In this document: piece by piece, positions 26,401 to 34,627 of the stretch
Position numbering within the stretch: position 1 is the stretch's first letter
How the letters are laid out: the number at the start of each line of letters is the position of its first letter
DNA from: HR10 sp964615335
Lineage (GTDB): Bacteria; Acidobacteriota; Blastocatellia; HR10
Direction: 5' to 3'
NCBI GenBank assembly: GCA_964615335.1
Contig: CAZTMT010000008.1
Location: forward strand, 1-64,000
Length of the DNA: 64,000 nt
Program-made: the position numbers and the translations under genes
The notes under the pieces: model-generated
Database searches by the model: none
The model's input: only the letters and a program-made list of their open reading frames with translations
Told to the model about the DNA's origin: nothing

Positions 26401-28758
26401 CTATTCGAAGGCCGGCTGAGCGCGTCCTTGAGCGTCCGCTAACGCGGAGAGACGCCTTTCTGCCTCAAAGGGCGTCACCGCCACTCGTTCGACGCGCTGC
26501 GCTTCCTGCTGCGCGACCATGAGGAAAGCCAGCATGCAGCAGATCGCCGATTCGGCCCCCTGATTCAGGCTCGGACCCTGAGGTTCCAGCCCATCGGAGC
26601 AAGCCCCTGTGCTCAGATCGTAAAGCCGGGCCCCGAGCCGATTCCGCCCGAGCAGCCATTCGGCTGCCGCGCGCGCCAGCTCCAGGTATCGCCGCTGCTG
26701 CGTCAGCTCGAAAGCCGCCAGGCAGGCTTCGGCCGTGTATCCGGCTTCGATCGGTTGCTGGCTGAAGATCGCGCGCTCCCCCCCTCGCCGGTACCATCCC
26801 TGATTCCCGATGAAGTCGAAATAGTCCTCGCGATACGTCTGGGCGATCAGGAACTCCAGGGATTCGAGCCCGACCTTTTTGAATTCTTCCTCTCCGGTCG
26901 CCCGATAGGCCAGAAGCAGCGCATGCGGGATCTTCGCGTTCCCATAGGTGAGCGCATCCTGAAACCAGAGCCAGTCTTCCGCGCGATTCTGCGCGTAAAG
27001 CTCCAGCAGTTGCGCGGCCAGTTCGGCCAATCGGCGACGCACCTGAGCCGCCCCATCATATCGCAGCAGGAAGTTCCAGAGGCCGCAAATGGCATAGGCA
27101 ATAGCCCGCGGATGTCTCAAAACAAGCTGGGGAAAGGCCCGCTCGAACATCTCGCGGGCCAGGGCGCGCATCCCTTCGCTGGGGCTGTAGGCGATGGTCA
27201 CTCCCAGGCCCCAGAGGGCGCGACCCAGCGTGTCTTCTGTCCCCACGTCGTCGCTGAAGTGGCGCGTGTAGTCCATGAAGTTATGGAAGTGTCCGTTGGG
27301 AAGCTGCGCATAATGGAGGAAGCTCAGATACCGCATGGCCAGAGAGAGGGCGGCTTCATCCCCGAATTGATGATGGTGCAGCAGCGTGACGACCAGCGCG
27401 CGGCCGACATCATCGGTCGAATAGCCGAACCGCCGATCGGGAATGCCATAGGTCGCGTGCTGGATCAAGCCCGTATCGTCGGTCAGCCGGATCAGGTGAT
27501 CGAGTTTGATGTCGGGCAGCTCGTATCCGGCACTGAAGGCCTTGCTCAGAGAGAGCGTGACGGCCTTGGCCGGAGCATAGGCCGAGACGCGCTCGAAGAG
27601 TTCCAGATACCGCTTTCCAACTTCGGGCCAGATCATCTGGCGCCCGAACTCGTACGCCCGCTTGCGCATCTGATGCCGCAAGGCCTCGTTCTCGATCAGC
27701 TCCAGCAGCGCCTCCCGTAAGCCCTTGACGTCCCCGAACTCGACAAGTCGCCCCCTGTTGTCGGCGAGCAGCTCTTCGGCATAGTAATAAGGGGTCGAGA
27801 TGACCGCCTTCCCCATGCCGACGGCATAGGCGAGCGTCCCGCTCACGATCTGCTCCTTCGATTGGTACGGGGTGATGTAGATGTCGCAGGCCCCGATGAA
27901 TTCGCACAGCTCGCTCAGCTCGACATATCGGTCGAAAAAGAGCACGTGCTCCTCCAGTCCGAGCTGTCGAACGCGCCGCTGCAGCCACAGGCGATACTCC
28001 TCACCCTCCTTCCGCTTCACGACCGGATGCGTCGCCCCGAGCACAATGTAGACGACCTCGGGATGTCGGGCGATGACCTCCGGCAGAGCATCGAGCACCA
28101 TCTCGATCCCCTTGTTCCGATTCAACAGTCCAAACGTCAGGAGGACCAGCCGTCCCTCGACGCCAAACTTGTCCTTGTAATAGTTCGGATCCACAAAGGG
28201 GACGTTCGGAACGCCATGCGGGATGAGACTCACTTTCTCTTCGCTGACGCCGTAGACGTCTCGAAGGATGGGAATGGCCTTGCTGTTCATGACCACGAGA
28301 TGATCCGAGGCGCGGGCGATCCGTACGAGGACGTCTCGGTATCCCGGAGGGGGATTAAAGAGGATCGTGTGCAGCGTCGTCACAATCGGCTTGCGGAGCG
28401 ATTCCAGGAAATCGAGGATGTATCGCCCTTGCTGTCCTCCGAAAATCCCGAATTCATGTTGAAGGCAGAGGATGTCCGCGCCGGAGAGATTCGTGTATTC
28501 GGCCGCCAGCCGATAGTCGCTCAAACGATTGTGCCGGATCTCGAACACCACCTCCGCGGGATAATCGTAGCCCTCCGGCGTGTCCGTCATGGCGATGACC
28601 GAAGCGTGGACGTCCGCATGATTCTCCACAAGGGCGTGGCAGAGATCATAGGTGAACGTCGCGATCCCGCACTCGCGCGGCGGATACGTGCCGATGAAAC
28701 AGATTTTCAGACGCTTCCTTCCCCTCTTGCGCCCTCTGGCATTGTGCGTGGAAGCCAT
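26401..28758 (-). CDS. GT4 glycosyltransferase fused to an alpha/alpha-barrel glycosidase-like domain
   Basis: 785 residues from the ATG at 28758, which has AAGGAG at good spacing. Residues about 1-410 form a GT4 enzyme (KICFIGTYPPRECGIATFTY, VSLIPHGVPNVPFVDPN, LLTFGLLNRNKGIEMVLDAL). The donor loop reads PYQSKEQIVSGTLAYAVGMGKAVIS, so the canonical E-x7-E is replaced by E-Q-I-V-S-G-T-L-A type sequence. Residues about 430-770 form a six-hairpin alpha/alpha domain (YSTDDVGRALVVTLLHHHQF, AEDWLWFQDALTYGNAKIPH). The combination suggests one polypeptide that makes and perhaps trims the same mannose-type glycan. First gene of the operon. Confidence 0.88.
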   Translation of the reverse strand: MASTHNARGRKRGRKRLKICFIGTYPPRECGIATFTYDLCHALVENHADVHASVIAMTDTPEGYDYPAEVVFEIRHNRLSDYRLAAEYTNLSGADILCLQHEFGIFGGQQGRYILDFLESLRKPIVTTLHTILFNPPPGYRDVLVRIARASDHLVVMNSKAIPILRDVYGVSEEKVSLIPHGVPNVPFVDPNYYKDKFGVEGRLVLLTFGLLNRNKGIEMVLDALPEVIARHPEVVYIVLGATHPVVKRKEGEEYRLWLQRRVRQLGLEEHVLFFDRYVELSELCEFIGACDIYITPYQSKEQIVSGTLAYAVGMGKAVISTPYYYAEELLADNRGRLVEFGDVKGLREALLELIENEALRHQMRKRAYEFGRQMIWPEVGKRYLELFERVSAYAPAKAVTLSLSKAFSAGYELPDIKLDHLIRLTDDTGLIQHATYGIPDRRFGYSTDDVGRALVVTLLHHHQFGDEAALSLAMRYLSFLHYAQLPNGHFHNFMDYTRHFSDDVGTEDTLGRALWGLGVTIAYSPSEGMRALAREMFERAFPQLVLRHPRAIAYAICGLWNFLLRYDGAAQVRRRLAELAAQLLELYAQNRAEDWLWFQDALTYGNAKIPHALLLAYRATGEEEFKKVGLESLEFLIAQTYREDYFDFIGNQGWYRRGGERAIFSQQPIEAGYTAEACLAAFELTQQRRYLELARAAAEWLLGRNRLGARLYDLSTGACSDGLEPQGPSLNQGAESAICCMLAFLMVAQQEAQRVERVAVTPFEAERRLSALADAQGRAQPAFE

Positions 28759-28798
28759 AAGATCACTCCTTCCGTCGCGGAAGTTCTGCGCAAGGAAA

Positions 28799-28827
28799 AT
28801 TGTAGTGAGAGCACACCCACGGGTCAA
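28799..28827 (-). promoter_or_regulatory. Strong sigma70 promoter of the GH130/GT4 operon
   Basis: On the minus strand, TTGACC (28822-28827) and TACAAT (28799-28804) are separated by exactly 17 bases, about 40 bases before the ATG at 28758. Confidence 0.75.
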
Positions 28828-28946
28828 GACAAGAGCACCCGCTCTCCGGTCATCTTCGCATCGTCGCGTTTGTTCGGCAAAGCCCGGAAGGACCCCGGTA
28901 CCCTAACCGAAGCGATGTTGCACCGGGTTTTTTATGGTCGAGAATT

Positions 28947-29669
28947 TCAGTCCGGACGCCGCATGGGCACGAAGCGGACTGGCGCGATGGTCCGGGTCGT
29001 GATCCCGTTCTTCGTCTTTGTCACCAAGAGCAACTCCTGACGCCATGTCCCCACGGGGATGACCATGCGGCCTCCTTCCTTGAGCTGCTCGACGAGTTTG
29101 GGGGGGATCTCCCGGGGCGCAGCCGTGACGACGATGGCCTCAAAGGGCGCCGCTTCAGGCCATCCCTGGTAGCCGTCCCCGACGCGGAAATGAATGTTCT
29201 GGTATCCCAGCTCCTGAAGGACTCGGCGGGCTCCCTCCGACAAAACCGGTTCGATCTCGATGGTGTACACTTCCCGAGCCAGCTCGGCCAGAATCGCCGC
29301 GTGATAGCCGGATCCGGTCCCGACTTCCAGGACCTTCTCGTCACCTCTCAACTGAAGGAGTTCGGTCATCAGGGCGACGATATAGGGTTGGCTCATGGTC
29401 TGGCCGGCCCGGATGGGAAGCGGGGTATCCTCGTAAGCGTGATCTCGATATTCCGGCAGCGCGAACCGGTGGCGGGGGACCTTCTCCATGGCCTTCAGAA
29501 CCCGTGGGTCCCGGATCCCGCGAGCGCGAATCTGAGTTTCAACCATTCGAGAACGGGCCTGGGCATACGGATCATCGGACTGCGGAGGAGAGGATTGAAT
29601 GATCGGCGAGCGAGAGCATCCCAGCAGGAGGCTTATCCACATGAGCATCATGGCCCCGCGTTTTTTCAT
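28947..29669 (-). CDS. pcm: Protein-L-isoaspartate O-methyltransferase, lipoprotein form
   Basis: 240 residues. The N-terminus MKKRGAMMLMWISLLLGCSR has a lipobox (L-L-G-C), so the mature enzyme should be lipid-anchored in the cell envelope. The PCMT core follows: MVETQIRARGIRDPRVLKAM, VPRHRFALPEYRDHAYEDTP, the motif GQTMSQPYIVALMTELL, SAM-binding VLEVGTGSGYHAAIL, and VTAAPREIPPKLVEQLKEGG. PCMT repairs isoaspartyl damage using SAM. An envelope location is odd because SAM is cytoplasmic; similar exported PCMTs exist in some bacteria. Confidence 0.93.
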   Translation of the reverse strand: MKKRGAMMLMWISLLLGCSRSPIIQSSPPQSDDPYAQARSRMVETQIRARGIRDPRVLKAMEKVPRHRFALPEYRDHAYEDTPLPIRAGQTMSQPYIVALMTELLQLRGDEKVLEVGTGSGYHAAILAELAREVYTIEIEPVLSEGARRVLQELGYQNIHFRVGDGYQGWPEAAPFEAIVVTAAPREIPPKLVEQLKEGGRMVIPVGTWRQELLLVTKTKNGITTRTIAPVRFVPMRRPD

Positions 29670-29959
29670 AGCCCCTCTGTACCTCCCTGGGGATGGGCTT
29701 CAAACCGTTGTCGGTCTCCCTCATCGCCATAGACAGTTTAGCCTCAATCCACAATCCAAAGCCAATCGGATCCTGGGTGATCCTCCTCTCTGGATCGCGA
29801 AGCGGCCTGAAGAAAACGTGAGAGGCCCGCTCTTAGCCCTTCCCAGATGTCGAAGCTCGATTCCTTGGGATCCGGTAATAGCGATTACAGAACGCCCGTG
29901 AACTTCCCGGTATGATGCCGCTTGTGATGACAAATTTCACAAAGGAGGTGCTATTGCGT

Positions 29960-30460
29960 ATGTCAAAGATGGGGGAAAGACTTGCTGTCGGCATTCTGGT
30001 GGGCGGCTTCCTCTCTCTGATGGGATTCGGGGTGATCGGTCTGGGCATCGAGAGAGAGCCGCAGATGCAGAAGGTTGAAAAGGATGCCACCACCTATCGG
30101 AGCTGGGTGAAGCTGACCGAGCCTCTCTTGAGCAAAGGGCATGGGGGCAAATACGTCGTCACGTACGCTAATTCTCAGGCTCATGCCGCCATTCGGAGAG
30201 GCCGGTTCCCATTCCCTGAGGGAGCGAAGTTCATCAAGGAGGGCTATGAGGATGCCGGTGGACGCCCCGGCGAGCTGACTGCCCTTTATGTCATGGAGAA
30301 GCGGGGGCGCCAGTGGTATTACGCGATGACCGATGCGAAAGGCATGGTCCAAATGGAAGGCCTGGACCAACAGGCTGAGATGTGCTCAAGCTGCCATGCG
30401 ATGGCGAAAAAGACCGATTTCGTCTTCACCGTCGCTCAGCTCAAGAGCACAAAGAAGTAA
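29960..30460 (+). CDS. Cytochrome P460-family exported protein
   Basis: 166 residues from the ATG at 29960; a TTG at 29954 sits closer to the AAAGGAGGT ribosome-binding site and could be used instead. An N-terminal hydrophobic segment (RLAVGILVGGFLSLMGFGVI) is a signal peptide or anchor. The P460-type domain has GRPGELTALYVMEKRGRQWY and one heme-binding motif C-S-S-C-H near the C-terminus (AEMCSSCHAMAKKTDFVF). Family members are monoheme c-type proteins oxidising hydroxylamine or binding NO; the exact role here is unknown. The 290 bases upstream show no gene. Confidence 0.85.
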   Translation: MSKMGERLAVGILVGGFLSLMGFGVIGLGIEREPQMQKVEKDATTYRSWVKLTEPLLSKGHGGKYVVTYANSQAHAAIRRGRFPFPEGAKFIKEGYEDAGGRPGELTALYVMEKRGRQWYYAMTDAKGMVQMEGLDQQAEMCSSCHAMAKKTDFVFTVAQLKSTKK

Positions 30461-30621
30461 TCCTGAAGCGCAGAAGGGGGGATCTCTCTGCGCGCGTCTG
30501 AGCGCTCGCGCACGGTCCTGGGATCCTCCCCCATTCCCGTGACTGGGAGTCGCTCCGGCTTCCGCGGAAAACCGCGAGAAGAGAAGCCCTCGTGCCGGGA
30601 GTCACGGTGAGAGGCGGTGCT

Positions 30622-31143
30622 TCACCTGATTTCAAACCGTTCGAGGATGAGCGTGTGCGGATGTCCGTGATGTCCGGCGGGCATCTGTTTCTCCAGCTTC
30701 CCCCAGATCCTCACGGCGCGCTCCTTGTGACCCGCGAGCAAGCGGTTCAGCCTTTGGAAGGTCTCATCTTCCGTGAGCAGGAACTTCGCTTCGTTTTCAG
30801 GGATCACCAAGGCCGGTTGGCCATTCCACAGCTCGATTCGACCGGTCGCTTCGATCCAGATGTCGCGTGGCGTGTAGCCGCCTTTCTTGATCGTTTCTTC
30901 AATCACGTCGAGATCGAGAGGATGCCCCTCGATCAGGATTAGCTCCGCTCGTCCATCGTCAATGTGGATTGTGGCGTCGCCGACGCCCGGGATGCGTTTC
31001 AATCCCTTTCGCAATCCGTAAGCTCAAAACGGGCAGGCCAGTCCATCCACCTTGATGATCACTTTGTTCATCTGAGCCAGCGCGACTGGTCCCCATGTCA
31101 GGATCAGGAGCAGGACCAAAGCCGATTTTCTCACCCCATTCAT
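30622..31143 (-). CDS. Exported HMA-domain protein with in-frame UGA (candidate selenoprotein)
   Basis: 173 residues if the TGA at 31024-31026 is read through. The ATG at 31143 has GGGAGG and encodes a signal peptide (SALVLLLILTWGPVALA). An HMA domain follows: NKVIIKVDGLACPF-U40-AYGLRKGL. UGA stands for the second Cys of the C-x-x-C metal-binding motif, and the fold (RIPGVGDATIHIDDGRAEL) continues in the same frame. The C-terminal 90 residues form a second beta-rich domain (IWIEATGRIELWNGQPALVI) with a His-rich tail HHGHPHT. A paralogue at 52045-52584 has UGA at the same aligned site. It lies 46 bases after an outer-membrane protein gene and probably shares its CueR-like promoter. A nonsense mutation or a TTG restart at 31014 are less likely alternatives. 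Confidence 0.82.
31024..31026 (-). other. In-frame UGA, candidate selenocysteine codon 40
   Basis: It replaces the second Cys of the HMA motif (C-P-F-U). Two hairpins follow: an imperfect one at 30990-31017 (GGATTGCG with CGCATCC) and a perfect one at 30973-30987 (GGCGTC, loop GGC, GACGCC). Either could serve as a bacterial SECIS; folding was not computed. Confidence 0.75.
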
Positions 31144-31189
31144 CGCTCGCCTCCCTGTCGTGAAGTCCCTCATGCCGATGCTCCCGCTT

Positions 31190-32125
31190 CTAAAAAAGCA
31201 GCGAGCGAATCCCCACCATGAGCGCGGGGTGGAATTTCAGTTGCATGCCGTTCAGATTCTGAAGGACGGGGATTCGCACCGATGCCTCTACGAGGAACGT
31301 ACTGTAGGGGATGAATTGTATCCCCGGCGAAAGAAACGCGATGTGCCCCCCGGAATCGGGGATGGGCATCCCTTTCTGCTTATCCCGCTGCGCGAACTCT
31401 CCGTTCCATTCCAGATAGACGTTCCATTGCTTAGCTGGATAGACCTTATACGTGCCTGGTGAAAGGCGGTAGCCCAACGCGAAGTCATACCTCAGCTTGT
31501 CCCCAAAGGCGAAACCATTCGCTTCGGTGTTGAAGTTATAAATCAGGTCCGCGTTTAATCCGATTCGTCGAACGACGTGGGTGATGACCACGCCAGCGAA
31601 ATGATCCACCGAACCGGTGCCAAGTTGAAGTGGTCGAGGTAATGTGTTACCTTGAGCATCGGTTTCGTCATCTTCGCCCGTGGGAAACTTAATTCCGCCT
31701 ACGGCGGCCATTCGAGTCGTCTTCCCTGGAGCATCCCTCTGCAAAAAGAGATATTTCGCTCCCAGAAATAAATCGCCGAACCCAGCGTTAGTCAGCTCCT
31801 GCCTTTGGCCCTCTTTGGTGAACGCCATCCGCTTGTGCACCACCGGAATTCCAACCATAAGGTCGAGCCTATTCTTCACCACCTCGTAAGGGACAATGAT
31901 GGGGATGGTGAGGATCGAGACCTCCTGGTCTAACGGATCCACGCTGCTTTGGCCATCGCGGACAAGGCCCGATCGATTCACAGAAAACACGAAACTCCTG
32001 AAGGCTGCCCCTTGCAGGCCGTTGACGAAGGCCGTATCAGTATTAATCGGCGGTCCCTGGGCCGACGCCCCCTGAACACTGACCAGGAAGAGGGCACTTG
32101 CCAGAACTGCCGCATAGGGTCTCAT
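31190..32125 (-). CDS. Outer-membrane beta-barrel protein (transporter-like)
   Basis: 311 residues with a signal peptide (MRPYAAVLASALFLVSVQGA ending ASAQ). The mature part alternates short polar and aromatic strands (LRYDFALGYRLSPGTYKVYP, NVYLEWNGEFAQRDKQKG, FIPYSTFLVEASVRIPVLQN) and ends in Phe, which fits an outer-membrane barrel of the phenol-degradation/transporter type. ATG at 32125 has GGAGG ten bases upstream. A MerR-type promoter lies just before it, and the candidate selenoprotein gene follows, so a role in metal passage or efflux is inferred. Confidence 0.82.
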   Translation of the reverse strand: MRPYAAVLASALFLVSVQGASAQGPPINTDTAFVNGLQGAAFRSFVFSVNRSGLVRDGQSSVDPLDQEVSILTIPIIVPYEVVKNRLDLMVGIPVVHKRMAFTKEGQRQELTNAGFGDLFLGAKYLFLQRDAPGKTTRMAAVGGIKFPTGEDDETDAQGNTLPRPLQLGTGSVDHFAGVVITHVVRRIGLNADLIYNFNTEANGFAFGDKLRYDFALGYRLSPGTYKVYPAKQWNVYLEWNGEFAQRDKQKGMPIPDSGGHIAFLSPGIQFIPYSTFLVEASVRIPVLQNLNGMQLKFHPALMVGIRSLLF

Positions 32126-32156
32126 GTTGTTATTCCTCCGACAGTCTCACGGGAGC

Positions 32157-32188
32157 AGTGTAAACCTTGGACTCGGATATAAGGTCAA
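32157..32188 (-). promoter_or_regulatory. CueR/MerR-type promoter of the outer-membrane protein gene
   Basis: On the minus strand, TTGACC (32183-32188) and TTACAC/TACACT (32157-32163) are separated by 19 or 20 bases, the long spacer used by MerR-family activators. The spacer contains an inverted repeat ACCTT...AAGGT, as in CueR operators. The first 13 bases (TTGACCTTATATC) are identical to those of the promoter at 34445-34475. Confidence 0.72.
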
Positions 32189-32539
32189 GGGCGTTTGTTT
32201 TGAAATTCATGGGATGTCTCCTGGGGACTTTGCGCCGTTGGCGTCGATTCCTCCGGTTCCATGGGAGCTTTCTCCAGACCCAACTTCACATGCAGCCATG
32301 GGGGATGCGTCAGACGAATGTGCATGCGGCGGGTGAACCCGTTCCCTTTCCCGATGTTCCAACCAGGCCTCAATGGGTGCTCTCTGAACCTTCAACTTGG
32401 CCGGTTCGGCTCACAGCTTCTCCTCAAGAGGGAGCTGTTGACCAGGGGCGGGCACTGAAAAAAAGCAAAATCCGTCCTGGTGCGTAGCTCGAAAGCGCCA
32501 CAATGAGCCCTTCCACATGCACGGGCCGAATGCCCCTCC

Positions 32540-33286
32540 TTACGTGCGCGGACGCACTTGCTCAGCGCGGCGATTAACTTCGTCCCAATTGATGTTCTGG
32601 AAGAACGCATCAATGTATCCGCGCGCATTCGCCCCGTAGTCCATGTGATATGAGTGCTCGTACATGTCCATCACTAGCAGCGGCACGCCCCAGGCCAAGC
32701 TGTGCGTGTGATCTGCCGCCCAGTAATTGTGCACGACGTTCTCGCGCATGTTGTAATTCAGGATCACCCAGCCTGAGCCCCCTGCGAGGGACAGGCCCAA
32801 AAGCCGAAACTCATGCTCCCACGCTTCGAATGAGCCATACTGCGCTGTGATCAAGTTCACAATCGTGCCGCTGGCCTTGCCATCGCCACCGAGATTGCCG
32901 AAATACAATTCGTGCAGGACCACCGAATTGGTAGCGATGAGTTCTTCGCGCTTGAGCGAGCCTATATGATAAGGCGCAGCGTCTTTCGGCAACCTGCCGA
33001 TCTGCTGCTGGATTTGGTTGAGTCGGCGAACCGCCCCGCCATAGTTATTTGAGTGGTGAGAGGTGATGAGTTTTTCCGAAAGCCCTTTGAGCTTGGTCGG
33101 ATCGAAAGGGAGGGGCTTGATCTGATGCGCGCCACGATATGCGGGCGGTAGTTGCAGCGATGACCTATGGCTTGGTCGAATCTCTGCGGACATCACTATT
33201 TCTCCCTCCATGAGATCCGTGAAGGCAGTCGTCAAGCCCCCCTTGATGAGCATTCCCAGGGCTTCTCGTCGGGTCACGTGATTCAT
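32540..33286 (-). CDS. Exported Fe/Mn superoxide dismutase-like protein
   Basis: 248 residues from the ATG at 33286, placed by RBS AAGGAGGAAG. The N-terminus MNHVTRREALGMLIKGGL carries a Tat-like twin-arginine signal. The Fe/Mn-SOD fold has metal ligands in SHHSNNYGGAVRRLNQ (His), VVLHELYFGNLG (His) and DMYEHSYHMDYG (Asp and His). The usual Trp in D-x-W-E-H is Tyr here, and the second His pair of the classic HH-x-x-H motif is replaced by Asn, which marks a divergent SOD subfamily. It follows the CcdA-like gene after 67 bases, in a metal-responsive operon. Confidence 0.88.
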   Translation of the reverse strand: MNHVTRREALGMLIKGGLTTAFTDLMEGEIVMSAEIRPSHRSSLQLPPAYRGAHQIKPLPFDPTKLKGLSEKLITSHHSNNYGGAVRRLNQIQQQIGRLPKDAAPYHIGSLKREELIATNSVVLHELYFGNLGGDGKASGTIVNLITAQYGSFEAWEHEFRLLGLSLAGGSGWVILNYNMRENVVHNYWAADHTHSLAWGVPLLVMDMYEHSYHMDYGANARGYIDAFFQNINWDEVNRRAEQVRPRT

Positions 33287-33353
33287 ACGTCTTCCTCCTT
33301 GCACTTCGCCTCCCGGATGGGCGTTCTCGCTTTTTCTGAGGCCATCTCCTCCT

Positions 33354-34046
33354 TTAGAGCAAAGATATAAAAACCCACGCGTAATACGCGCCGAGTAAAA
33401 GCAAAGCACCTACACTGATGAAGTGAATGGCACGACGCCACGCGGCGGCGCGAATGAACCGCACCGCCGCCCCGGAGAAGGCGCTCACGATCAAAAAAGG
33501 TAATCCTCTTCCGAGACCGAAAGCGAGAGAGAGGGCGAGCCCGTATCCAGGCCTTCCGTGAGCAGCTGCGAGGGTCAGCAGGAGTAAGAGTGGGGCGACA
33601 GATGTCCCGATGCTGAAGACGAACCCATAACTGAAGGCTCCAATAATGCCCGGTGACCTCACAGCGGCTAATTGGCTGACCTTCAGACCGGGCTCTCGGA
33701 GAGCGATAATGGCGGCAGCGAATGACATCAGGGCCATCACTAAAGCCCAAGAACGGCTGAACGACTCAGTCAGCAGCGCCCCGAGGTGGCCAGCCATTGC
33801 GCCCAAAAGGGTTAGGCTAATGACAATGCCTGCGAAAAAGGAGAGGGCGATCATGAGCCCAGACCGGCGAGACCAGGCTTCGGAGGTGCCCACCACACCG
33901 GCCATACCGAGCCCCATTGGCAGCATGCAAGGGCAGAGGCCGTTTGACACAATCCCGGCAAGCAAGGCTGCACCGAGGGCTAGGAACGATCCGTGTGAGA
34001 GGATTGGCCCGAAACCGCGAAGAAAGTCTTCAAGCACTATCGTCAC
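33354..34046 (-). CDS. CcdA/DsbD-like membrane thiol transporter protein
   Basis: 230 residues with about six membrane segments. The motif GLCPCMLPMGLGMAGV near residue 37 has the two Cys expected for CcdA/DsbD_2-type electron or metal transport. The C-terminal helices include AFGLGRGLPFLIVSAFSGAA. The start GTG at 34046 overlaps the stop of the upstream HMA gene (GTGA). Coupling to an HMA protein is common for this family and suggests passing reductant or metal across the inner membrane. Sulfite exporter/UreH-like membrane proteins are the closest alternative. Confidence 0.82.
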   Translation of the reverse strand: MTIVLEDFLRGFGPILSHGSFLALGAALLAGIVSNGLCPCMLPMGLGMAGVVGTSEAWSRRSGLMIALSFFAGIVISLTLLGAMAGHLGALLTESFSRSWALVMALMSFAAAIIALREPGLKVSQLAAVRSPGIIGAFSYGFVFSIGTSVAPLLLLLTLAAAHGRPGYGLALSLAFGLGRGLPFLIVSAFSGAAVRFIRAAAWRRAIHFISVGALLLLGAYYAWVFISLL

Positions 34047-34438
34047 CTCCCCGCTGTTGGCATTTCGGCTTTGTAACCTAGTGCATTGATCGCCGCTGCC
34101 AGGCGCTTCGGAGAGACCCGTTCGTCCCTGTACCGGATGTACACACGGCGATGCTCCAGGCTCACTTCAACCTCAATCACTCCATCCATGGCGGATAGGG
34201 TCCTCTTCACCCGCGCTATACATGACGCACAGGACATCCCCTCGATGAGGAGCGTGACAGTTTTCGCCTTCAGATCGGAAGTCGGAATGACAGGGTGTTT
34301 CCGCCGCCAATAGACTCCTAGAACCAAGCTCAAGAGGACCACAGCGAGAACGATCCAGAGTATACTTCTCGTTGTCCTCCCGCCTGCGACCAGAAGCCGC
34401 CCCAAGCAGTCTCCGATCCTCTGAATTCTGCGATTCAC
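34043..34438 (-). CDS. Membrane-anchored HMA-domain protein
   Basis: 131 residues. A membrane anchor (SILWIVLAVVLLSLVLGVYW) precedes an HMA domain with the intact metal-binding motif GMSCASC and typical continuation IARVKRTLSAMDGVIEVEV. The domain most likely binds Cu(I) or another soft metal and may deliver it to the CcdA-like partner encoded by the overlapping next gene. The gene lies directly behind a CueR-type promoter. Confidence 0.88.
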   Translation of the reverse strand: MNRRIQRIGDCLGRLLVAGGRTTRSILWIVLAVVLLSLVLGVYWRRKHPVIPTSDLKAKTVTLLIEGMSCASCIARVKRTLSAMDGVIEVEVSLEHRRVYIRYRDERVSPKRLAAAINALGYKAEMPTAGR

Positions 34439-34444
34439 GGAAGC

Positions 34445-34475
34445 AATATAAACCCTGAACCAGATATAAGGTCAA
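34445..34475 (-). promoter_or_regulatory. CueR/MerR-type promoter of the HMA-CcdA-SOD operon
   Basis: On the minus strand, TTGACC (34470-34475) and TATATT (34445-34450) are 19 bases apart. The inverted repeat ACCTT...AGGGT lies in the spacer. It shares TTGACCTTATATC with the promoter at 32157-32188, so one MerR-family regulator probably controls both. The start codon is seven bases beyond the -10 element, implying a very short leader or a further downstream start. Confidence 0.72.
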
Positions 34476-34627
34476 GCCCCGTGTTCGAGAGGCGTTCTCG
34501 GGGTGGGGATGAGGCGCAGCTCCTAGGGGAGCGGGATCTCCCGAGGATTCACGAAATGCGCTTTCAGCGAACGGTATTCCCGCCAGGAACGCCCGGGCGG
34601 CGCTCCGGGCGGGACCCGACGCGCGAT

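Noticed and set aside
29920..29948. TTGTGA...TCACAA pair upstream of the P460 gene as a Crp site
   Set aside because: The half-sites are nine bases apart instead of six and overlap the ribosome-binding site, so the match is weak.
30622..31014. A separate 130-residue gene starting at TTG 31014
   Set aside because: It lacks a ribosome-binding site and a signal peptide and begins inside an HMA domain; the upstream part supplies both in the same frame.
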